Positions 53,336 to 60,175 of a DNA stretch of 60,175 nt are shown piece by piece. The DNA lies in contig NZ_BOMN01000035.1 of NCBI RefSeq assembly GCF_016862215.1, positions 1 to 60,175 of the forward strand, written 5' to 3'. The translations under genes were made by a program, and so were the position numbers. The notes beneath the pieces were generated by a model. That model saw only the letters and a list, made by a program, of their open reading frames with translations, was not told the DNA's origin and made no database searches. Origin of the DNA: Winogradskya humida. GTDB lineage: Bacteria; Actinomycetota; Actinomycetes; Mycobacteriales; Micromonosporaceae. Each line of letters starts with the position of its first letter. The first letter of the stretch is position 1.

Positions 53336-55794
53336 CCGAGATCGACATCCCCGAGCTCGCCCTCGTGGCCCTCGTCGGCATCTCCGGATCCGGCAAATCC
53401 ACCTTCGCGCGCGCCAACTTCGCCCCGACCCAGGTGCTCTCCTCGGACTACTTCCGGGGCCTGATCGCCGACGACGAGAACGACCAGTCCGCGTCCGCCG
53501 ACGCGTTCGACGTGCTGCACTACGTCGCTGCCAAGCGGCTCAAGGCCGGCCGGCTCACCGTCGTCGACGCCACGAACCTGCAGTCGCACGCCCGCGCCGG
53601 CCTGGTCAAGGTCGCCCGGGAACACGACGTGCTGCCCGTCGCCGTGGTGCTCGACGTGCCGGAGTCGGTGGCGTGGGAGCGTACGCAGACCCGCCCCGAC
53701 CGTACGTTCGGCAAGCAGGTCCTCACCCGCATGCACCGCGACCTGCGCCGTTCGCTCGGGCAGCTCGCCCGCGAGGGATTCCGCAAGGTGCACGTGCTGC
53801 GGGGCGCCGACGAGATCGCCGGGGCCACGATCCGCTACGAGAAGCTCTACAACGACCGGCGTGAACTCACCGGGCCGTTCGACATCATCGGCGACGTGCA
53901 CGGCTGCCGCGCCGAGCTCGATCTGCTGCTCGAGAAGCTCGGTTACCCCGCGGAGGGCGTACACCCCGAGGGTCGCACTGCTGTCTTCGTCGGTGACCTG
54001 GTGGACCGTGGCCCGGACTCCCCCGGGGTTCTGCGGCGCGTCATGGGCATGGTGCGTGCCGGGAGCGCGATCTGCGTACCCGGAAATCATGAACAGAAGC
54101 TGGCCCGCAAGCTCAACGGCCGTCAGGTGCAGCTCACCCATGGCTTGCCGGAGACGCTCGCGCAGCTCGAGCAGGAGCCGCCGGAGTTCGTCCAGGAGGT
54201 CCGGACGTTCATCGAGGGGCTGGTCAGCCATTACGTGCTCGACGGCGGCAAGCTCGTGGTCGCGCACGCGGGACTCAAGGAGGAATACCAGGGACGGGCG
54301 TCCGGGCGGGTGCGGTCGTTCGCGCTCTACGGCGAGACCACCGGCGAGACCGACGAGTACGGGCTCCCGGTGCGCTACCCGTGGGCCCGCGACTACCGGG
54401 GCTCGGCGGCGGTCGTCTACGGCCACACGCCGACGCCTACGCCGGAGTGGATCAACAACACGATCTGCCTCGACACCGGCTGCGTGTTCGGTGGGAAGCT
54501 GACCGCGCTGCGCTGGCCTACCCGTGAGCTGGTCTCCGTGGCGGCCGCCCGGGAGTACTACGAGCCGGCCAGGCCGTTGGTTGTGGAGCGCCCGGATACG
54601 GGACTCGACCTGCAGGACGTGACCGGCCGCCGGCACCTCGACTACGGCTACGGCCGCACCACCATCCCCGCGGAGAACGCCGCCGCGGCCCTGGAGGTCA
54701 TGAGCAGGTTCGCGCTCGCGCCCGAGACCCTGATCTGGCTGCCGCCGACGATGGCACCCTGCTCGACGGCGACGGTCGAGGGGTATCTCGAACACCCGTC
54801 GACGGCGTTCGCGGACATGCGGTCGGCGGGCGTCGGCACCGTGGTGTGCGAGGAGAAGCACATGGGGTCGCGTGCCGTTGTGCGGGTCTCGCGGGAGGGG
54901 GCGGGGGATGCGATCTGGACGCGTACCGGCAGGCCCTTCTTCGACGCCGAGCGGAACGCGGCCCTGCTCATCCGGGTCCGGGCCGCAGCGATCGAGGCGG
55001 GAGTGCTCGACGACGGCTGGATGCTGCTCGACACCGAGCTGCTGCCGTGGTCGGCGAAGGCCGGCGGGCTGATCCGCGAGCGTTACGCCGGGGTCGGCGC
55101 GGCCGGACGCGCGGCGTTGCCTGCTGCGCTGACGGTGCTGGACCGGGTGGCGGCGCGCGGACTGGACGTCACCGCGTTGCGGGAGCGGATGGCGCTGCGG
55201 GCGGAGGAGATCGCGGGGTATTCAGCTGCCTACCGCGCGTACGTGCGACCCACCGACGGCCTGGACGGGGTGACGCTCGCGCCGTTCGCCGTTCTCGCCG
55301 CCCAGGGCGTCAGCCACAGCGACAAGGACCACGGCTGGCACCTGGACATCGCCGACAAACTGGTCGCCGCCGATCCGGCGCTGTTCACGCCGACCCGGCG
55401 AATGCTGGTCGACCTGAGCGACCCCGAATCCGAGCGGGCAGCCACCGACTGGTGGCTCGAGCTGACCGGAGCGGGCGGCGAGGGGATGGTCGTCAAGCCG
55501 TGGGCGGGCCTCGGCGCGACCGACACCCGCGGGCGGCTGGTCCAGCCGGGCGTCAAATGCCGTGGCCGCGAATACCTGCGGATCATCTACGGACCCGAAT
55601 ACACCCGCCCCGAGCAGCTCGAACGTCTCCGCGCCCGGAACCTGGGCCGCAAACGAGGGCTGGCCCTGCGCGAACACGGTCTGGGCCTCGCCGCCCTCGA
55701 CCGCGTCGCCGAGCAGGCGCCGCTCTGGAAGGTGCATGAGCTGGTCTTCGCCATTCTCGCCGCGGAGTCGGAGCCGGTCGACCCGCGGTTGTAA
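53332..55794 (+). CDS. pnkp: Polynucleotide kinase-phosphatase-ligase (bacterial Pnkp)
   Basis: 820 residues, three domains. Kinase: [19 protein letters not shown] (P-loop, residues 13-30). Metallophosphatase: [51 protein letters not shown] and GHTPTP. Ligase/adenylyltransferase: [16 protein letters not shown] with the nucleotidyl Lys near 509. It heals 5'-OH and 2',3'-cyclic phosphate ends of cut RNA and seals them with Hen1. Translationally coupled to hen1. Confidence 0.96.
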   Translation: MTEIDIPELALVALVGISGSGKSTFARANFAPTQVLSSDYFRGLIADDENDQSASADAFDVLHYVAAKRLKAGRLTVVDATNLQSHARAGLVKVAREHDVLPVAVVLDVPESVAWERTQTRPDRTFGKQVLTRMHRDLRRSLGQLAREGFRKVHVLRGADEIAGATIRYEKLYNDRRELTGPFDIIGDVHGCRAELDLLLEKLGYPAEGVHPEGRTAVFVGDLVDRGPDSPGVLRRVMGMVRAGSAICVPGNHEQKLARKLNGRQVQLTHGLPETLAQLEQEPPEFVQEVRTFIEGLVSHYVLDGGKLVVAHAGLKEEYQGRASGRVRSFALYGETTGETDEYGLPVRYPWARDYRGSAAVVYGHTPTPTPEWINNTICLDTGCVFGGKLTALRWPTRELVSVAAAREYYEPARPLVVERPDTGLDLQDVTGRRHLDYGYGRTTIPAENAAAALEVMSRFALAPETLIWLPPTMAPCSTATVEGYLEHPSTAFADMRSAGVGTVVCEEKHMGSRAVVRVSREGAGDAIWTRTGRPFFDAERNAALLIRVRAAAIEAGVLDDGWMLLDTELLPWSAKAGGLIRERYAGVGAAGRAALPAALTVLDRVAARGLDVTALRERMALRAEEIAGYSAAYRAYVRPTDGLDGVTLAPFAVLAAQGVSHSDKDHGWHLDIADKLVAADPALFTPTRRMLVDLSDPESERAATDWWLELTGAGGEGMVVKPWAGLGATDTRGRLVQPGVKCRGREYLRIIYGPEYTRPEQLERLRARNLGRKRGLALREHGLGLAALDRVAEQAPLWKVHELVFAILAAESEPVDPRL

Positions 55795-55847
55795 TCCACA
55801 GCATTCATACAGCTGCCGCTTGGGGAAGGACCGGTACCCTTCCTCCC

Positions 55848-57095
55848 GTGGAGCTTCATGCGCTGACCGAACAGCTCGCGTTCAACCCGCTCAATGCGAA
55901 GGATCTTTTGCAGACCTTCGGGTTGATCGGCGTCTGGGCGATCCTCTTCGCGGAGACAGGCCTGCTCGTCGGGTTCTTCTTCCCCGGAGACTCCCTGCTG
56001 TTCCTGGCAGGTGTGGCCGCGTCCCCCGTCGCCAACGCCATTTTCGGCGACGGGACCCGGATCTCCCTGGCCGGCCTGCTGATCGGCGCGCCAGTCTGCG
56101 CCATCGCCGGCGCGCAACTCGGCCACTACCTGGGCGCGCGATACGGCAAGCGCATGTTCGAGAAGAAGGACAGCAAGCTCTTCAAGCGCGAATACGTCGA
56201 AAAGGCCGAGTACTACTTCGAGAAATTCGGCCCCGCCAAGGCGGTCGTCCTGGCCCGCTTCATCCCGATCGTCCGCACGTTCCTCAACCCGGTCGCCGGC
56301 ACCCTGGGCATGCCCGCCCGCCAGTTCTTCATCTGGAACGTCGTCGGTGCCATCCTCTGGTGCGACGGCGTCCTGCTGATCGGCTACCTGCTCGCCCAGC
56401 AGATCTACGACGCCATCGGCGACAAGATCGACCACTACATCCTGCCGGTGGTCTTCGTCATCGTCCTCATCTCGATCCTCCCGATCCTGATCGAGATGCT
56501 CCGCGAACGTAAGGCCAAGAAGCGCGCCGCCGCCGAGGGTGTCCCGGCCGACGAGGCGACTCCCGCTGCCGCGATCGGCGTGGTCGCCGCGGCCACCGTC
56601 GCCGGCCTGGCCGAGGAGTTCACCGACCACCACGGCAATGCGGGACGGCAGGACTTCAACCAGCCGGAGTCGCGCCAGGGATTCGGGCAGCCGGGGTTCG
56701 GTGAGCAGGGGTTCGGGCAGCCGGGGGTCGGTCAGCCGGGGGTCGGTCAGCCGGGGCACGCGCAAACCGGCTATGACGCGCAGCCTGGCTATGGGCAGCA
56801 GGGTCAACCGCAGCAGGGGTATGGGCAGCAGCAGGGTTACGGCCCACAGGATCAGGGTCCGCAGGGCTACGGCCAGCAGGGCCCCGGTCAGCAAGGCCCC
56901 GGCCAGCAAGGCCCCGGCCAGCAGGACTATGGCCAGCAGGACTATGGCCAGGGTGGCTATGGGCCGGACAGCTACGGTCGTTACCCGCAGCAGGATCCGC
57001 AACACGATCCGCAGCAGCAGAATGGCGAGCCGCGGCCGTACGGTCAGCAGGATGAGGATGAGCCGCGCAATCATCGGCCGCGCCACTCAGCCTGA
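55848..57095 (+). CDS. DedA family protein with disordered Gln/Gly/Tyr tail
   Basis: 415 residues. DedA/VTT domain in the first 215: [88 protein letters not shown] potential role in undecaprenyl phosphate or lipid flipping is known for this family. The last 170 residues are [15 protein letters not shown] repeats, similar in style to the tail of the protein at 27.3 kb. GTG start. Confidence 0.88.
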   Translation: MELHALTEQLAFNPLNAKDLLQTFGLIGVWAILFAETGLLVGFFFPGDSLLFLAGVAASPVANAIFGDGTRISLAGLLIGAPVCAIAGAQLGHYLGARYGKRMFEKKDSKLFKREYVEKAEYYFEKFGPAKAVVLARFIPIVRTFLNPVAGTLGMPARQFFIWNVVGAILWCDGVLLIGYLLAQQIYDAIGDKIDHYILPVVFVIVLISILPILIEMLRERKAKKRAAAEGVPADEATPAAAIGVVAAATVAGLAEEFTDHHGNAGRQDFNQPESRQGFGQPGFGEQGFGQPGVGQPGVGQPGHAQTGYDAQPGYGQQGQPQQGYGQQQGYGPQDQGPQGYGQQGPGQQGPGQQGPGQQDYGQQDYGQGGYGPDSYGRYPQQDPQHDPQQQNGEPRPYGQQDEDEPRNHRPRHSA

Positions 57096-57275
57096 AATCA
57101 AAAACTTCATGTCGTAGCTCGGCGGGTGGTGCAGACCGCAACTCCCGTCGAGGCCGGGCGCAGCGAGCCAAGAGCCTGGCGGCTCAGAACGGCTCCCTGC
57201 GCCCTTCTTTCTGCATAAGTGGTCACCCTTTTTCACACCCACGGGTGGCCCGCCCAGGTTTTTCCCGAACGTTCC

Positions 57276-58013
57276 TCAGACCGCTATCGGCGTTTTCTCC
57301 GCGAGCCGGTCCAGGAATTCCCCGGACACCTCGCGAACGCTGCCGAGACGCCCGACGGTCAACGCCTGATAGGTGAGCCGGGCCGCTTCCTCAAGGTTGC
57401 GCGCCCGTTTGTGAGCCAGTTCCACACTGTCGGCCAGCACCACAAAACCGTGCTGACTGAGCACCAGACAGTTGGTGCCGTCCGCCGCCATCGCCGCCGC
57501 CACGGCCGCGACCTCGGTGCCGCCGGGCTCCCGGAACGGCACGGTCGCGATCCGCCGCAGATGGTCGGCATGATCGGTGGTCACCAACCGGATGCGTTCG
57601 CCCAGGGCGTCCAGCAGCAGCGTCATCGGCGCGTGCACGTGCACAATCGCCTGAACGTCGGGCCGGGTCCGGTACAACGCCAGATGCAGAGCCAGCTCGC
57701 CACTCGGCTCGAGCCGCGGCGGGGTCACTTTCCGGAGCGTGGCCGGCGAACCGTCGAAGATGCGTACAGCGGTGAAGGTGCTGCGGCTCAGCCTCTCGAG
57801 CCAGCTGCCGCGACCCGTCACCCAGCAAGCGCCGCCGCCGTCCTCACTGAAGCCGACGTCCTCACTGAAGCCGTCGCCGACGTCGTCGCAGACGTCCGCG
57901 GCGGCGATACGAGCGGAAAGGTTGCCACCCGCGCCACAGGCCAGACCGGCCTGGACGACGTCGTAGCCCACATGCGCGAGCTGATCGCGCAGATCACCGG
58001 GCACGTAATTCAC
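57276..58013 (-). CDS. Class II aldolase/adducin family protein
   Basis: 245 residues. GGNLSARIAA near residue 29 and the zinc-binding HVHAPMTLLLDALG (His at about 125 and 127) plus LSQHGFVV near 187. Similar enzymes are L-fuculose/ribulose phosphate aldolases or methylthioribulose dehydratases. Residues 38-60 hold an acidic insert (DVCDDVGDGFSEDVGFSEDGGG) not seen in typical members. GTG with GAGGAG upstream. Substrate unknown. Confidence 0.78.
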   Translation of the reverse strand: MNYVPGDLRDQLAHVGYDVVQAGLACGAGGNLSARIAAADVCDDVGDGFSEDVGFSEDGGGACWVTGRGSWLERLSRSTFTAVRIFDGSPATLRKVTPPRLEPSGELALHLALYRTRPDVQAIVHVHAPMTLLLDALGERIRLVTTDHADHLRRIATVPFREPGGTEVAAVAAAMAADGTNCLVLSQHGFVVLADSVELAHKRARNLEEAARLTYQALTVGRLGSVREVSGEFLDRLAEKTPIAV

Positions 58014-58546
58014 CCGTCAACTCCTCGGGGTCCTGGGGGTGGATCCACATGGAGGAGGGGTTCCCGCCTGGCGTCACCGAACTTCCCATGCGTGACGCCA
58101 GGCCACTGCCCGCCCGCTAGGGAGCGGTTCCAGCCATTCCGAGCGGGGCTGCTCCGCGCGGCCCGCCAGCCGCGTGAGCGTTGCCCAACCCGTACCAGTC
58201 TCGCCCTGACCCGGCTCCCACTCTCGAAGCCGGACTGCCTCTCGCTCTTGCTTTCGCTCCTGCTCCAGGCCGGACCTGCTTCCCGCGCTGAGGCCAAATC
58301 GCCCCTTGCCGGAAGCCGAGACCCGGCCTCGTTGCCAGACCCGGTCTCCGATCGCGCCCGGTCCCACCATGGACCGGCCACGTCCTTCAGACCTGGCCTC
58401 GCGTCGAGGCCTGTGGCCGGCGCCGCGCGACCCCGTCCGTCGCGTGTGCTCCGACCTGACCCGCCCAGATGCGGTGAGCGGGCTCGCACCTTTCCGTTCC
58501 GTGCAATTCCTGGCCCGCGCGGGCCCTTGGGAGACCCGCGCGAGTC
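58014..58546. other. Intergenic region without convincing gene
   Basis: About 530 bp, C-rich on the plus strand. Open frames on both strands are Arg/Ser/Pro-rich and repeat-like; none has a credible start and family match. A pyrimidine-rich stretch (CTCTTGCTTTCGCTCCTGC) sits near 58229. Confidence 0.5.
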
Positions 58547-58924
58547 TCAGCGAGCCTTTTTGGTGGCTCGCTTACGCGGCGGGGTGAGCAGATCCGCGAT
58601 GGTTGCGATCGCGGACGGCACCAGCCGGTAGTAGGCCCACACTCCACGCTTTTCGCGCTCGAGCAGGCCGGCCTCCGTCAAAATCCGGAGGTGGTGGCTC
58701 ACGGTCGGCTGCGACAGACCCAACGGTGCGGTGAGGTCGCAAACGCACGCCTCGCCGTCCGTTGCGGACTGAATAAGGCTCAGCAGTCGAAGCCGAGCAG
58801 GATCCGCGAGTGCTTTGAGCACCCCGGCCAGTCGCTCCGCATCCGCACGTTCAATAGGCTCGCCGGCCAGCGGCGAGATCTGAGGCATTGTCATTTCCGC
58901 CAACGCAGTTCCCACGATCTCCAT
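58547..58924 (-). CDS. ArsR/SmtB-family metal-responsive repressor
   Basis: 125 residues. Winged helix: LADPARLRLLSLIQSATDGEACVCDLTAPLGLSQPTVSHHLRILTEAGLLEREKRGVWAYYRL. The CVCDL motif at the start of helix 3 is the thiolate site of ArsR-type As(III)/Sb(III) sensors and some CadC/SmtB relatives. The first ATG is at 58924; the later ATG at MTMPQIS (58891) is an alternative. No adjacent metal pump was identified, so its target is open. Confidence 0.88.
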   Translation of the reverse strand: MEIVGTALAEMTMPQISPLAGEPIERADAERLAGVLKALADPARLRLLSLIQSATDGEACVCDLTAPLGLSQPTVSHHLRILTEAGLLEREKRGVWAYYRLVPSAIATIADLLTPPRKRATKKAR

Positions 58925-58981
58925 CCTTCCACCAACTGCATCGATTCTCCTGCATGTGCGCAGGAACGAACCGGCTGACTT

Positions 58982-59374
58982 TCAGGCCGTAAGGCCGAAG
59001 TCGATCGAACGGTAGGCCGATCGGCACGTCTGTCCGGCACCCCGCACGGCAGCGCCCGCATCCCGATCCACCATTCCGGCTACACCGACTTCGGTCTCTG
59101 CCTCCTGCAACGCCTCAGGCGCCGTCTGGTCGCTGCCCATCGCTGTCGAGCTGCTCGATCCCCGCCCCTGGAGTGAGCAGCCCCACATTTCGATTTCACG
59201 ATCAGTACGGTCTCCACCCGGCGCCCGCCCGGTCGCCGGAACGTCCTTGTCCCACACCGTCACCCGGTGCGAGGCGGTGTTGCAGTCAGCATCACGACCC
59301 GATGAAAGCACGGCACAACGCTGCGCGACGGGCAATTCAGTGATGAATTTACGCAGGTCGTGGTGGGCTTCCAT
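58982..59374 (-). CDS. Uncertain small ORF
   Basis: 130 residues from ATG 59374. Opens MEAHHDLRKFITELPVAQRCAVLSSGRDADCN and has Cys at several places. A -10-like TACTCT lies 10 bp ahead of ATG 59380, which starts an overlapping frame. Composition is only moderately coding-like and I know no family. Could be a shadow. Confidence 0.25.
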   Translation of the reverse strand: MEAHHDLRKFITELPVAQRCAVLSSGRDADCNTASHRVTVWDKDVPATGRAPGGDRTDREIEMWGCSLQGRGSSSSTAMGSDQTAPEALQEAETEVGVAGMVDRDAGAAVRGAGQTCRSAYRSIDFGLTA

Positions 59375-59519
59375 GACATCGAGAGTACTGGCTACCTCGA
59401 AACTGGAACGTTCTGCCCTGCCAGGGCGGAAAGGAACTATTGACGCACGCCTAAACCAGTTCCTTACAGGAAATAATGTTAACTGAATCACCCGGATGAA
59501 CTGGTTCAGACCTCGCATA

Positions 59520-60175
59520 GACGCAGCTCAAAGCCCTTGAACCCACCCCGCCGCCCCACCCCCCAGACAACGAAGGTCATCGAACGAGTACGCACCGACA
59601 CCGAAGCCTGCATGACACATGTGCCCGTCCTCTGGGAAACCCCGCCCACTCAGCGAAATTCGACAGACCCTCGTCGCCCAACGCCACCCGTTCGGGTGAC
59701 CCACATCCGTCTATGCGATGTCCCCCACTAGCTGGACTGACACGTCCAACACTGAATTTCATCCACAAAATCCCACCCCCGCCCCAACAGACAGTGACCC
59801 CCGCAACTAAGCGGCCACCCCGCCCACCGCCACCTCGGCGAACTCCTCGCAACGGCAACCCCGGCCCGACCGCCATCCACGACCGGCCCTTCCAGATAAC
59901 GGCTGCGGGCGAGATCACACCACCCACCAGCCATAAGCCGACTCACTTCCACCACCCGAACGAGTCCACGCCACATTCCACAAACGCACCCGCCAACCTT
60001 CAAAAGCGCTGCGCCCAGGGCACGGTCCAGCTTCCATCCGGCATTGGGGACGAGGGGGCCACGGCTCGGGTCCGCTCACAGCCGGGCAAGCACCCCCGTG
60101 CCAACTGACAGACCCGCGCCTGCTCCCATGCCAGCTCGTGGACAGGTGGGGCCCTGTGCAAGCTCAAAGAGGGGG
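59520..60175. other. Right-edge region, nothing recognised
   Basis: About 650 bp of C/A-rich sequence on the plus strand. Open frames lack start-site support and are Pro/Thr/Arg-rich. Nothing further can be claimed. Confidence 0.5.

Noticed and set aside
51932..55794. Toxin-antitoxin pair hen1/pnkp
   Set aside because: Domain motifs fit the known RNA repair enzymes, not a TA system.
57219..58631. 470-residue plus-strand frame
   Set aside because: Antisense to the aldolase, then runs into C-rich non-coding DNA without motif or ribosome site.

Overview
The window is GC-rich chromosomal DNA (dense, overlapping genes, many GTG starts) from an actinobacterium. BldC, a DUF3073 protein, a DUF3151 protein, SigE-family sigma factor, PurS/PurQ/PurL, an EspI-like MinD/ParA protein and abundant anti-sigma/STAS pairs point to a filamentous actinomycete, most likely Micromonosporaceae (Actinoplanes-like). 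The family call is inference from gene content. I see no phage, transposase or CRISPR array.

Layout. 0.5-3.6 kb: MEDS-STAS sensor, anti-sigma ATPase, a broken serine hydrolase, a secreted TIM-barrel-like protein. 3.8-10.3 kb: a light-response island in two divergent operons, crtB-phr (photolyase) against crtE-crtI-idi-merR, where the MerR protein has a degenerate B12-binding motif like LitR/CarH; the 83-bp gap between them carries three 12-bp direct repeats. 10.5-10.9 kb: tRNA-Glu, tRNA-Asp, tRNA-Phe. 11-13 kb: a 22-bp tandem repeat, HicAB toxin-antitoxin, an anti-sigma/STAS pair. 13-21.9 kb: SGNH hydrolase, a HAD remnant, a thioesterase, a calcium-loop mini-protein, PrsW, a short KptA coupled to a methyltransferase, BldC, a branched-chain amino-acid dehydrogenase, a DUF3073 protein. 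22.2-23.6 kb: a two-gene RiPP locus, radical SAM/SPASM maturase plus a 70-residue precursor rich in aromatic-X-Asn triads (amcB/amcA-like cyclophane system).

23.8-40.4 kb is dominated by purine synthesis: purM, purF, purL, purQ, purS, purB, purD, purA, with an ArsR regulator and MFS transporter translationally coupled to purB, two sterol-carrier-like proteins and a Tyr/Gly/Gln-tailed membrane protein. Five DnaA-box-like 9-mers, three at exact 20-bp spacing, lie upstream of purA.

40.4-51.8 kb: a Cys-rich diacylglycerol-kinase-like protein, an EspI-like ATPase with a long repetitive N-terminus, DUF3151, ADP-ribosylglycohydrolase and LOG protein fired from one shared symmetrical -10, class II aldolase fbaA, an LPXTG surface protein and a SigE-type sigma factor with an LCP-like partner. 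51.9-55.8 kb: the Hen1-Pnkp RNA repair operon. 55.8-60.2 kb: DedA protein with disordered tail, class II aldolase/adducin protein, ArsR metal sensor, and about 1.2 kb with no convincing gene.

Most notable: the cyclophane RiPP locus with decayed copies of its core end downstream; the DnaA-box array at purA; the co-occurrence of KptA, Hen1 and Pnkp with a HicA RNase; and the B12/light carotenoid island with its repeat operators.
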